From: Armatimonadota bacterium
GTDB lineage: Bacteria; Armatimonadota; Armatimonadia; Armatimonadales; Capsulimonadaceae
DNA: 58,636 nucleotides
Direction of reading: 5' to 3'
Assembly (NCBI GenBank): GCA_019239955.1
Contig: JAFAZD010000110.1
Coordinates: 1-58,636 of the forward strand
Under the pieces are notes generated by a model. That model saw only the letters and a program-made list of their open reading frames with translations. It had not been told where the DNA came from and ran no database searches. Shown here one piece after another: positions 45,489 to 54,625 of the stretch (position 1 is the first letter of the stretch; each line of letters begins with the position of its first letter). Made by a program: the position numbers and the translations under genes.

Positions 45489-45539
45489 GGGTCGGTGTCC
45501 TTTCGAGTTCATGAATCGGTGTCCTTTCGAGAGAGGGTC

Positions 45540-45664
45540 AGCGAATGAATTCGCCGCTTCCGGCGAAGACGCCGATTGTCCGCCTGCGCGGACAGAAGAA
45601 GGGCCAGTCCTGTCTCCGCGAAGGCGGAGACTCGGCGCTTGCGCCATCAGCGGCGAATTCATTC
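45540..45664. repeat. Family B hairpin element, copy 3, with an extra half-copy at about 45685-45706
   Basis: agcgaatgaattcgccgct...gtccgcctgcgcggac...tctccgcgaaggcggaga...agcggcgaattcattcgct, then gcggcgaattcattcgctgg. Confidence 0.85.
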
Positions 45665-45695
45665 GCTGACCCGACGACGCGGCGACGCGGCGAAT

Positions 45696-48600
45696 TCATT
45701 CGCTGGCTCCGATGAGCTCCTTCTGCACCGCCGCGAATTCCTGCTGCTCGGCCAGGGCGGAGCGGCTGGGGCGCAGGTTTTCCAGCGCAACGTAGAGCAC
45801 GGGGGCGACGAGCAGGGTGAAAAAGACGGACACGGACAGGCCGCCGATGACGGCGACGGCGAGCGGCTTCTGCAACGCGGCCCCCGCCCCCAATCCGAGA
45901 GCCATTGGGAACAGGGCGAGGATCGCGCCGATGGTGGTCATCAGGATAGGCCGCAGGCGCTGCTCGCCCGCCTCGGCCATCAGCGTCGCCAGATCGCCGT
46001 CCGGGTTCTCTTCGCGCAGGCGGTTGAAGAACTCGAACAGCACGATGCCATTCTCCGTGATGATGCCCACGATCATGATCGCGCCCGTTCGGGAGGAGAT
46101 GTTGAGTTCGGTGCCTGTCAGATGCAGAGCCAGCACCACGCCAGAGAGGGACAGGAGGGCGGCCAGCAGCAGGGCGATGGCCTGACGCAAGGAGCGGAAC
46201 TGGATGGTCAGCAGCGTCAACACGAACAGCGCCGCGACGGCCAGTACCAGGTTGAGCTCGGCGGACGACTGCTGCTGGCTCTCATAGAGGCCGCCGTACT
46301 CGATGCTGTATCCCGGCGGCAGCGTTACCCCCTTGCGGATGCTCTGCTGGATGTCCGCGGTGGCGCTGCCCAGGTCGCGCCCGGAGAGGCTGGCGGTGAC
46401 GGCGATCATCAGGCGCTGGTTCTCGCGGGTCGGCTGCGCCGTACCGGGGCGCGTCTCAATCTGGGCCACCTGCCCCAGCGGAACATTGCCCCCCGTCACC
46501 GGCGAGGCGACCGGGACATTGGGCAGCGCGTTCTGGTCCAGCGCCGCGCCCTGCGGGCCGGCGAGCGTGACTCGGACCGGCACGGCCTCCTCGCCCTGCT
46601 GCACCGCCGTCGGTTCGGCCCCCAAGAGCGCGGCCGTCGCCGCCTGCGTCACATCGTCCGTAGTCAGTCCATAGCGCTGCGCCCGCTCGCTGTCCACGGC
46701 AATCACTGTCTCCGGGTTGGAATGCACGATGCCGGCGTTGTCGTCCACCACGCCGGGCGTCTTGGAGACGATGTCATCCACCTTCCGGGCCAGAGCCTCC
46801 AGCTCGGCTTGGTCGGGGCCGAAAATCTTGACCTGCACGGGCGAGGGCGAGCCGGCGATGTCGCCAATGTTGTCCTGCAGAATCTGGTGGAAGTCCACCT
46901 GCGCGGCGGGTATCTGCGCCGGGATGTGCTGCTGGTCGTCGCCTGCGATCTGGGTGCGGATATCATCCATGATCTCCTGGATGTCGCGCGAACGGCGGGC
47001 CTTGAGGCGCACGGAGATGTCGCCGGTGTTCTGAGTGGTGATGTCGAAGCCGAGCTGCGCCCCCGTCCGGCGCGACCAGGCCGCCACCTCAGGCGTCCGC
47101 GCCAGCACACCCTCGATCTGCCCGGCGACGGCGCTGGATTCGGCCAGCGATGTGCCGGGAGGCAGCTGGTAGTCCAGGATGAAGCCGCCCTCGTCGAACT
47201 CCGGGAAGAAGCCGGTCTCCAGACTGCGGCCCAGCAGCCACGCGCCGACGGCCAGGGGCAGGAGCAGCAGGAGGACGATTGTGCGGTGCGCGAGGCACCA
47301 GCCCAGCAGCCGCGCGTAGACGCGGCGGACTTTCTCGAATTGCCGGGGGAAGAAGGACAGGAGGCGCGCGCCCATCCCATTCCGCCCCCCTCTCCCCGGC
47401 GGCAAGCCGCCGACCCTCTCCCTCACGGGGGAGAGGGTTCTTGTGGCCGTTGCCATCTCTGTCCTCCCCCTCGCCCCTTCCGAGGGAGAGGGGGCCAGGG
47501 GGTGAGGGGGGCCAGGGGGTGAGGTGCCCCGGCGGGGCCCCACCCGCTCCGGCAGCAGCCATTCGGCCAGCAGGGGCGTCAGGAGAAGCGCGAGGGCGAG
47601 CGAGACGGCCAGCGTGGCGATCATCACCAGCGCCAGCGGGCCGAAGAACTGGCCGGTCAGGTCCTTCAAGAACGTCAGCGGCAGGAAGGCGGCCATCGTG
47701 GTCAGGGACGAGCCGATCATGGCCGGCGTGATGGCGCGCAGGCCGGCGGCGACGGCGGCGGGCCGCGACCGGCCCCGCTCTAATTCGTGGAAGATGTTCT
47801 CCACGACCACGATGCCGTCGTCAATGACCAGGCCGAGCGCGATGGCGAGCGCGCCCAGGGTCATGATGTTCATGGTCTGCCCCAGCGCCTTCATCAGCCC
47901 GAACGTGATGACAATGGTGAGCGGCAGGATGACCAGCACGATGGCGGCCGTCCGCAGGTTGCCCAAGAAGAGCATCAGGACCAGCAGGGCCAGCACGCCG
48001 CCGACCAGGATGGCCTCCAGGACGCTGGCCTGCGACTCCTTGACGATCTCCGACTGGTCGTAGAAGTTGGAGACGGCGATGCCGGGCGGCAGATCCGCCC
48101 GGGCGGCGTCCAGCGCCCGCTTGATGCCGTCGGCGACCTGCACGGTGTTGCCGGACGGCTGCTTGACCACGTTGAGGAGCACGGCCGGCCGGCCGTCGCC
48201 GCTGGTCTCGATGGCGTGCGGCTCCACGCCCGCCGTCACCGTCCCCAGCTCGCCGACGGTGACGGGGATGCGGTTCTTGACGGCGACGGTGACGTTGGCG
48301 ATGTCGCGTGCGCCCCCGAACAGTCCGGAAACGAGGATCTGGTAGCGCAGGAAGGACTTGTCGTAGTAGCCGACCGAGTTGATCTCGTTGGTCTTGGTCA
48401 GCGCCGTCTCCACGTCCCCGACGGCGACGCCGCGCGCCAGCAGGGCCTGCGGGTCCAGCCGGACCAGGTAGTCCGGGGCGTCGCCGCCCAGCACGGCGAT
48501 CTGCTGGACGCCGGGGACGCGCAGCAGGCGCGGGCGCAGGGCGTAGAGGGCGGCGCGGCGGAGCGCCTGCGGGCTGACCGTCGGCGAGGTGAGGCTGTAG

Positions 48601-49016
48601 CCCATGATCGGGAAGACCGAGGGGTTAAGCCGCTCCGCCGTCACCTGCGTGTTCGGCGGCAGATTCCCCTGCGCCTGGGCGATCTTGGCGTTGACCAGCT
48701 GCAAGGTGGTCTGCATGTCCGTGCCCCAGGCGAAGTTGACGTCCAGCTCGTCCTCGCCGCGCTGGGTCAGGGAGCCGATACGGGTGACGCCGGGGACGCC
48801 CGCAACGGCGTTTTCCAGTGGGCGCGTGATGTTCGCCAGCACGGTCGGGATGGGCGTGTCGCCCGCCGATGCGGTGACGATGATGCGCGGGGCGGTCAGG
48901 TCGGGGAAGATGGCGACCGGCAGGCTTCCCGCGCTGTACAGCCCGGCGGCGCAGAGCACGACCACGAACAGCAGCGCCGCCTTGCGGTAGCGCCAGACAA
49001 AGAGGCTAAGGCCCAT
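45696..49016 (-). CDS. RND efflux transporter permease (AcrB/CzcA family)
   Basis: AIFPDLTAPRIIVTASAGDTPIPTVLANITRPLENAVAGVPGV...ALAIALGLVIDDGIVVVENIFHEL...TMAAFLPLTFL...GFFPEFDEGGFILDYQLPPGTSL...AGEQRLRPILMTTIGAILALFPMALG. Confidence 0.92.
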   Translation of the reverse strand: MGLSLFVWRYRKAALLFVVVLCAAGLYSAGSLPVAIFPDLTAPRIIVTASAGDTPIPTVLANITRPLENAVAGVPGVTRIGSLTQRGEDELDVNFAWGTDMQTTLQLVNAKIAQAQGNLPPNTQVTAERLNPSVFPIMGYSLTSPTVSPQALRRAALYALRPRLLRVPGVQQIAVLGGDAPDYLVRLDPQALLARGVAVGDVETALTKTNEINSVGYYDKSFLRYQILVSGLFGGARDIANVTVAVKNRIPVTVGELGTVTAGVEPHAIETSGDGRPAVLLNVVKQPSGNTVQVADGIKRALDAARADLPPGIAVSNFYDQSEIVKESQASVLEAILVGGVLALLVLMLFLGNLRTAAIVLVILPLTIVITFGLMKALGQTMNIMTLGALAIALGLVIDDGIVVVENIFHELERGRSRPAAVAAGLRAITPAMIGSSLTTMAAFLPLTFLKDLTGQFFGPLALVMIATLAVSLALALLLTPLLAEWLLPERVGPRRGTSPPGPPHPLAPSPSEGARGRTEMATATRTLSPVRERVGGLPPGRGGRNGMGARLLSFFPRQFEKVRRVYARLLGWCLAHRTIVLLLLLPLAVGAWLLGRSLETGFFPEFDEGGFILDYQLPPGTSLAESSAVAGQIEGVLARTPEVAAWSRRTGAQLGFDITTQNTGDISVRLKARRSRDIQEIMDDIRTQIAGDDQQHIPAQIPAAQVDFHQILQDNIGDIAGSPSPVQVKIFGPDQAELEALARKVDDIVSKTPGVVDDNAGIVHSNPETVIAVDSERAQRYGLTTDDVTQAATAALLGAEPTAVQQGEEAVPVRVTLAGPQGAALDQNALPNVPVASPVTGGNVPLGQVAQIETRPGTAQPTRENQRLMIAVTASLSGRDLGSATADIQQSIRKGVTLPPGYSIEYGGLYESQQQSSAELNLVLAVAALFVLTLLTIQFRSLRQAIALLLAALLSLSGVVLALHLTGTELNISSRTGAIMIVGIITENGIVLFEFFNRLREENPDGDLATLMAEAGEQRLRPILMTTIGAILALFPMALGLGAGAALQKPLAVAVIGGLSVSVFFTLLVAPVLYVALENLRPSRSALAEQQEFAAVQKELIGASE
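47373..47552. repeat. GC-rich palindromic repeat block read in frame within the RND permease gene
   Basis: cctctccccggcggcaagccgccgaccctctccctcacgggggagagg ... ccctcgccccttccgagggagagggggccagggggtgaggggggccagggggtgagg, encoding GTSPPGPPHPLAPSPSEGARGRTEMATATRTLSPVRERVGGLPPGRGG. Confidence 0.8.
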
Positions 49017-50511
49017 TCGGCTTGCCTCCCGATGGGCTGGCACTGGGCGATGGCGTCTGTTCCGTCGGCGGCTGCACTCCCGGCGTCCCCGCGCCCTGGA
49101 CATCCAGAGGCGCGCGCGTGGGCGCGGGGGGCGACGACTTGGCGTTCCGGACGCGGACCTTCGCGCCGTCCGGCAGGCCGTACTGCCCGGCGACGGCGAC
49201 CTTCTGGCCCGCCTTGACTCCGTCGGTGATCTCCACCCGGCCGCCCGCTGACAGGCCCGTCTTGACCTCGGTGACGTGGGCGACCCCATCCTCGCCGACG
49301 ACCGCCACGCTGGTCTTGCCCGTGTCCGGGTCGGTCAGCAGGGCGGCCTGGGGCACGAGCAGGACGTTCGGGCGTCGCTCGGTCACGATCTGGACCTTCG
49401 CCGTCGAGTCGTCCCGCAGCAGGCGGCGGGGGTTGGCGACGGTGGCGAACACGGGCACGGTTCCCGTCGCGGCGTCCACCTGCGCGGCCACCGTGCTGAC
49501 CGTGGTGCGGAGCGTCTCGCCCGGCAGGCTGGAGACGGAAAAGGTGACGGGTTGGCCCGGACGCACCTGGCGCGCCGCGCTGCCGGGCAGGCTGATCTGC
49601 AATTGCAGTGTACTGAGGTCGGCGATTGTCGCCAGCTTCGTGGCCGTGTCCACGGTCTCGCCGGTTGCCGCCCCCACCTGCGTCACCTGCCCCGACAGCG
49701 GCGCGCGGACTGTGTAGAGGGCCACCTGCGCCCGCGCCGTCGCCAGTGCGCCGCGCGCATTCTGGACCTGCTGGCGGGCGACCTGTACGTCCTGGCGCTT
49801 GACGACGTCCTGCAAGGATGCCGCCCGCGCCGCCGCGACCGCCTGCCGCTGGCCGGCGACGGTCTGCGCCTGCGCCGCCACCGTCTGCCGCTGGGCGTCC
49901 GCCTGCGCCTGCGCCGTGCGGACGGCCAGCTCGGCGGCCTCCACGTCCTTCTGCGCCACCAACCCCTCGGCGAGCAGCGTCTTCTGGCGGGCCAGAGTCT
50001 GTTCCGCATTATGCAGGGCGGCCTCATCTCCGAACAACGTGGCGCGCGCGCCGGACAGCGTCGCCGCCGCCCCGGACACGGCCGACTGCGCCTGCAAGAT
50101 GGCCGTCCGTGTCTGCGCCTGCTGCTGGATGGCGTTGGCCTGCGCCTGCTGCACCTGCACCAGATTCTGGCCGATGGTCGCCTGCGCCTGCTGAATCTGC
50201 CCCTGCAGCTGGCGGGTGGACAGGTGGGCGATGACCTGCCCCGTTCGGACGCTCTGCCCGTAGCGGATCGGCAGTTCGTCCAGGACTCCGGCGACCGGCG
50301 GGCTGAGGGTGGCCTCGCGGTCGCGCAGCGCCATCAAGATCCCCGTCGCCGGCAGCGTCCGCTCCAGCGTCCCCGTCGTCACCGGAACCACCTGCACGAC
50401 CGGCAGTGGCGCGTCCCCCCCCGGCCCCAATTCTGGGGGAGCCGCTTGCTTGTGCCCGCAGCCGGCCAGCAGCAGGGGCAGCAGCCAGGTCCAGCGCGTC
50501 ATCACCCTCAC
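49006..50511 (-). CDS. RND efflux periplasmic adaptor (HlyD/MFP family) lipoprotein
   Basis: WLLPLLLAGCGHK lipobox; DELPIRYGQSVRTGQVIAHL; long coiled coil of Gln/Ala-rich repeats; VRAPLSGQVTQVGAATGETVDTATKLATIADLS. Confidence 0.9.
   Translation of the reverse strand: MRVMTRWTWLLPLLLAGCGHKQAAPPELGPGGDAPLPVVQVVPVTTGTLERTLPATGILMALRDREATLSPPVAGVLDELPIRYGQSVRTGQVIAHLSTRQLQGQIQQAQATIGQNLVQVQQAQANAIQQQAQTRTAILQAQSAVSGAAATLSGARATLFGDEAALHNAEQTLARQKTLLAEGLVAQKDVEAAELAVRTAQAQADAQRQTVAAQAQTVAGQRQAVAAARAASLQDVVKRQDVQVARQQVQNARGALATARAQVALYTVRAPLSGQVTQVGAATGETVDTATKLATIADLSTLQLQISLPGSAARQVRPGQPVTFSVSSLPGETLRTTVSTVAAQVDAATGTVPVFATVANPRRLLRDDSTAKVQIVTERRPNVLLVPQAALLTDPDTGKTSVAVVGEDGVAHVTEVKTGLSAGGRVEITDGVKAGQKVAVAGQYGLPDGAKVRVRNAKSSPPAPTRAPLDVQGAGTPGVQPPTEQTPSPSASPSGGKPNGP
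50421..50441. repeat. Family A palindrome in the adaptor gene just after the lipobox
   Basis: Reverse strand CTCCCCCAGAATTGGGGCCGGGGGG read as APPELGPGG. Confidence 0.75.
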
Positions 50512-52052
50512 GGGCCGCCCCTCCCGCCCATGTTGGCTCCGTTGGGACCGTTGCCGGTCGTGCTGTTGCCGGCGGGCGGCGTCCCCGGCGCGTTCGCGCC
50601 CGCCGGGCTCGTGCCCGCGTTGCCCGCGCCGGGCGCGGCCTGTCCGACTCCCCCATTATTGGGGGCGGGGGGAACCACTGCTCCCCCATTATTGGGGGCG
50701 GGGGGAACCATCAAGCCACCGTTGAGGGCGGCGCTGAGCGTGCCGACGGCGACGGCGGCGTTGTACACCGCCTGCGTGTAGGCGATCCGCGCCTGCGTCA
50801 AGGCCGCCTGCGCGTTCAGCACGTCGCTGAGGGGAAATAGGCCATTCTGGTAGCCCAGCCTGGTCTTTTCATAGCTGATCTGGGCGACGTCGCGCGTCAC
50901 CTGGGCGGCGGCGATCTGGCGGCGGGCGCTCCGGGCGTTCAGGTACGCGGCGCTGACGCCCGCGAGCACGGTGCGGCGGGCCGTCTCCGCCTGCGCCTGC
51001 GCCTGCGCCAAGGCGGCCTCGGCCTCGCGCACCTGCGCCCGGCCCAGCCCGCCGTCGGACAGCGGCACAGTCACCGCCGCCTGCACGGTGTCTTCCCGCG
51101 AGAACGACGTCTGGTCGTTGCTGCGGATGTCAATGGCCTGCACGGAAAACGTCGGCTCCCGGAACAGCCGCGCGGACGCCAGCGCCGCCCGGTCGGCCCG
51201 CACGGTCGCCTCCGCCGCCCGGATGTCCGGGGAGAATTCCAAGGCCCGCGCGCGGGCCTGCTCCAGCGTCAGCGGCAACGCGGTCGCGTCCGGGGGGACT
51301 TCGGCGACGGCCATGGGCGCATCCAGGTCCTGGCCGATCAGGCTGTTGAGAGTCTGCCGCGCCACGGCCTCATCGCTCTCCGCCCCGATCTGCTGGGCCT
51401 CGGCGGAGGCGACTGGAACCTGCGCCCGGATCACGTCCAGCTGCGGCACGTCCCCCGCGCTGTTGCGCCGCCGGGTTTCCTCAAGTTGGCGCTGGGCCTG
51501 CGCCAGCGTCTCCTGGGCGATCAGCCGCAGGGCCTGCTTGCGCAGCAGATCATAGTACGCGGTCCCCACCTGGGCTGCGAGGCCGAACCGAGCGCTGTCG
51601 TACTGCGCCTGAGCGGCGGCAAGTTGTTCCTGCGCCTGCCGCACCGCCAGCCCCGGCCTCGCCCCGGCCGGCAGCGGCACGGTCAGGGTGTTCTGGAGCG
51701 TGCCGAAGGTCTCGTGAGCCGGTGGGGGCTGGATGACGTCCGCGTTGGAGCCGCCGGCGGTGCTGTTGAAGGTGATCTGGAAGTGGCGCTGCGCCTCGGC
51801 CTGCGCGACCCGCGCCTGCGCCTGGGCCAGTTGCTGGGACGCCGACCGCGACGCCGGGTTGACGGCCAGTGCCATCGCCACCGCCGATGACAGCGTCAGC
51901 GGCGACGCAGTCGGCACAGGGTCCTGCGCCTGCCCAAATGCCGCCCCCGCCAGGCACACGCCCACAGCGATCACGCCGCACCGGGACAAGCGGCCATTGC
52001 CTGCATGGAGGAACACACCCAGTATTATACTGGGCCGAGATGAAAGCGCCAC
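50508..52052 (-). CDS. TolC-family outer membrane efflux protein
   Basis: LTLSSAVAMALAVNPASRSASQQLAQAQARVAQAEAQRHFQ...ARARALEFSPDIRAAEATVRADRAAL...VTVPLSDGGLGRAQVREAEAALAQAQAQAE. Start uncertain; a TTG near 51989 (MSRCGVIAVGVCLAG) lies downstream of the palindrome at 52018. Confidence 0.88.
   Translation of the reverse strand: MALSSRPSIILGVFLHAGNGRLSRCGVIAVGVCLAGAAFGQAQDPVPTASPLTLSSAVAMALAVNPASRSASQQLAQAQARVAQAEAQRHFQITFNSTAGGSNADVIQPPPAHETFGTLQNTLTVPLPAGARPGLAVRQAQEQLAAAQAQYDSARFGLAAQVGTAYYDLLRKQALRLIAQETLAQAQRQLEETRRRNSAGDVPQLDVIRAQVPVASAEAQQIGAESDEAVARQTLNSLIGQDLDAPMAVAEVPPDATALPLTLEQARARALEFSPDIRAAEATVRADRAALASARLFREPTFSVQAIDIRSNDQTSFSREDTVQAAVTVPLSDGGLGRAQVREAEAALAQAQAQAETARRTVLAGVSAAYLNARSARRQIAAAQVTRDVAQISYEKTRLGYQNGLFPLSDVLNAQAALTQARIAYTQAVYNAAVAVGTLSAALNGGLMVPPAPNNGGAVVPPAPNNGGVGQAAPGAGNAGTSPAGANAPGTPPAGNSTTGNGPNGANMGGRGGP
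50653..50718. repeat. Two tandem family A units inside the TolC-like gene (33-bp period)
   Basis: ctcccccattattgggggcggggggaaccactg ctcccccattattgggggcggggggaaccatca, encoding PPAPNNGGAVV PPAPNNGGV. Confidence 0.85.
52018..52034. promoter_or_regulatory. Perfect palindrome overlapping a -10-like TATAAT upstream of the efflux operon
   Basis: CCCAGTATTATACTGGG; a second palindrome agagaaaaattaattttctct lies at about 52053-52074. Confidence 0.5.
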
Positions 52053-52119
52053 GAGAGAAAAATTAATTTTCTCTAAGAATCGCGCCGATCGCCCCGGGCC
52101 CCGATTATGATGGGCGCGG

Positions 52120-52617
52120 CTACCACTCTGGGCAGTGCAGCTCGATGGACACGACCTGCTGATACATCTCGTAGACTCCGGGGACCTCCTTCAGCAGCCG
52201 CTCGATCTCGGAGACCCACTCCGGGTCGTGGTCCAGCCGCGTGTAGAAGTAGTCCTCCAGCATCCGGGGCGTCACGTCCGCGGGGCGCATCGGGAAGTTC
52301 GGCCTCGCGGCGAGGGGCGTCCGAGGAGGCGCAGCGGGAGTCAAATCGCCGGCCGGATCGGCGGGAAGGCCAGGCGTCGTGATCGTCACCTGCACCCCGC
52401 CCGTCTGGAGCAACTCCTCTACCAGAGTGCAGTACTGCTCATACAGCGTCGGGTCCGAGAAGATGCGCCTCTCCATGGACGCCATCTGCTCGGCTTCCAG
52501 CCGATTTTCGACGTACCCCTGGAGCAGGCGCAGGTCTTCCTCTGCAGCGTTGGGAGCGACTTCACCGCCGGGAACCGGCCGCTTCTCCCCTGGTTGTTGG
52601 TGCTGATGAATGCCCAT
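52120..52617 (-). CDS. Hypothetical protein
   Basis: MGIHQHQQPGEKRPVPGGEVAPNAAEEDLRLLQGYVENRLEAEQMASMERRIFSDPTLYEQYCTLVEELLQ...; two similar acidic helical segments. Confidence 0.65.
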   Translation of the reverse strand: MGIHQHQQPGEKRPVPGGEVAPNAAEEDLRLLQGYVENRLEAEQMASMERRIFSDPTLYEQYCTLVEELLQTGGVQVTITTPGLPADPAGDLTPAAPPRTPLAARPNFPMRPADVTPRMLEDYFYTRLDHDPEWVSEIERLLKEVPGVYEMYQQVVSIELHCPEW

Positions 52618-52949
52618 GGCTTTGAGCCTCCGTCTCGTATTAATCGTGTCCCCCTCTATCCAAGGCCTTCCCTTCTTCGGCCCTGATGGCAGGGGACTCT
52701 TCCGCCCGCGGGCAGGTATTTCCTGCTCGCCGAATGGCGTAAGGGCCTTGCGTTTACGCAGGGAGACATGAAGCACGTCCTGCGGAGCCGGGCTTCTTCG
52801 GCCTTTCGGGTATAGTATAATACGGGCAAGCGTCTCTGCTCCCGAAAATTGGGAAGCACCCAATCACTCAACGCCGCCTGCGTCCAGGCCGAGCGGCCCG
52901 CGCTCCCGGCGGACAGCGGCGTGATGCGCTGAAGAAGGAGAGACACGCC

Positions 52950-53678
52950 GTGGATTTCTCAGGGCGGGTCGTCATCATCACCGGCGGGGCGGGCGGGGTC
53001 GGGCAGACCGTGACCCGGCGCTGGCTGGCGGCGGGGGCGTCCGTGCTGGTGGCGGACGCGGCGGAGCGTGCGCTGGACAACCTGCGCGACGCCTGCGCCG
53101 CCGAGGCGGGCGAGGCCGTGTCCCGCCTGGCCACAGTCGCCGCTGACGTGACCACAGAGCAGGGCGCGGGCGACATCGTTGCCGACGCCGTCCGCGCCTT
53201 CGGACGCCCGCCTGACACGCTGCTGCACCTGGTCGGCGCGTTCGCGGCTGGGCCGCTGGGCGCGCCCGACGCACCCGCCATCTGGAACAAGATGCTGTCC
53301 CTCAACCTCACGTCCGCCTTCCACTGCTTCCGCGCCGTCCTCCCGACCCTGCGCGAGCGGGGCGGCGGCTGGATCGTCGCTCTCGGCTCGCGCGACGCCC
53401 TCGCGCCCCCGGCGCGGGTGGCCGCCTACGCCGCCGCCAAGGCCGGGATGGTGGCCCTGGCGCAGTCGCTCTCCCAGGAGGTCCGCGTCGAGGGCATCCA
53501 CGTCAACCTCATCCTCGCCTCCACGATTGACACGCCCGCCAACCGCCGCGCGATGGGCGAGGACGACGCCCCGCGCTGGGTCACGCCCGACGACATCGCC
53601 GACGCCACCTTCTACCTCTGCTCCGACGCCGCCCGCGCCGTGCATGGCGCGACGCTGGAAGTCTACGCCCATGCCTGA
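52950..53678 (+). CDS. SDR family oxidoreductase
   Basis: GTG start after AAGGAGAG; VVIITGGAGGVGQTVTRRWLAAGASVLVADA...NLTSAFHCFRAVLPTLRERGGGWIVALGSRDAL...YAAAKAGMVALAQSLSQEV. Confidence 0.88.
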   Translation: MDFSGRVVIITGGAGGVGQTVTRRWLAAGASVLVADAAERALDNLRDACAAEAGEAVSRLATVAADVTTEQGAGDIVADAVRAFGRPPDTLLHLVGAFAAGPLGAPDAPAIWNKMLSLNLTSAFHCFRAVLPTLRERGGGWIVALGSRDALAPPARVAAYAAAKAGMVALAQSLSQEVRVEGIHVNLILASTIDTPANRRAMGEDDAPRWVTPDDIADATFYLCSDAARAVHGATLEVYAHA

Positions 53679-53690
53679 GGCTGCTCGCCC

Positions 53691-54611
53691 GTGAGTTTTT
53701 TGTCCTGGAAACCCGTGCTGGACGCAGTGAGCTTTGTGATTGCCGCCTCCGGCGGCGTCACTTTAGCCGCACGGTTGTTCAAACGATGGCAGACGGCCGA
53801 CATCGCGCACGTCGTGTGGGCCATCTTCTCCTTGATCGGGGTGGCATTCTTCAGCGCCTTCCTGGTGCTCGGCTACGCCCCTCTCCGGTTCTGGCCCATG
53901 ACACTGCTCGGGACCGCATTCACTGGCCTTGTCCTGTACCGATCCGCCGACCGCATTCGGCGGTGGCGTCACGGACAGATCATCCGGCCCAGCCGACGAT
54001 TGAACGTGTTGATCATCGCCCTCTACATCGCCTGTCTCCACGCCGGGGCCGTTACCGTATGGACCATCCCCCCGCCCAACCCGCCCCTTGCCTCCGTGCC
54101 GATCTGGAAACCCTCCCCTGGCCTGGTCAACCAGCTCGCCCCGGAGACCGGCTGGGAGGGATACAATTTTCGCCAGCCGCCCGGCTTCGCGCTGACGATG
54201 CGCCAGAATCGAGTGCTCCGTTCCGTGGCGGACATTTATGAATGGGACGGACCGATCCGTCCGGACGAGACCCGCGCCATCTTTGTGGTCAGAATTATTC
54301 ACCCTCAACCGGGCTATTACCCAAATGACAACCTAACAGAGCTGCTGTCGCAGAGGTCTGAGGCCTACAGCGACACCCACCGAAACTACACCGCTTCCGG
54401 CATTCAATTCGGCAACCTGAACGGCCTAGAGTTCAGCCGCCTGCATTGGCAGGGCTTCTGGCCGCGGACCCGCAAGGTGGACAACGGACTGATCTACCTC
54501 ACGACCATTCCGGAGGCGATCATCACAATCACGGCATCGGACGCAGAGCCTTACCAGCAGACGACGCTCCCGCTCTGCGAGGCCGCGGCCCTGACATTCC
54601 ATAAGACCTGA
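53691..54611 (+). CDS. Hypothetical membrane protein
   Basis: GTG start; about four predicted TM segments in the N-terminal half; soluble C-terminal domain with YNFRQPPGFALTMRQNRV. Confidence 0.65.
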   Translation: MSFLSWKPVLDAVSFVIAASGGVTLAARLFKRWQTADIAHVVWAIFSLIGVAFFSAFLVLGYAPLRFWPMTLLGTAFTGLVLYRSADRIRRWRHGQIIRPSRRLNVLIIALYIACLHAGAVTVWTIPPPNPPLASVPIWKPSPGLVNQLAPETGWEGYNFRQPPGFALTMRQNRVLRSVADIYEWDGPIRPDETRAIFVVRIIHPQPGYYPNDNLTELLSQRSEAYSDTHRNYTASGIQFGNLNGLEFSRLHWQGFWPRTRKVDNGLIYLTTIPEAIITITASDAEPYQQTTLPLCEAAALTFHKT

Positions 54612-54625
54612 GACCAGGAGAACCC

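Noticed and set aside
47787-49217. Plus-strand ORF of 476 aa
   Set aside because: Antisense of the RND permease; repetitive His/Asp/Gln composition without motifs.
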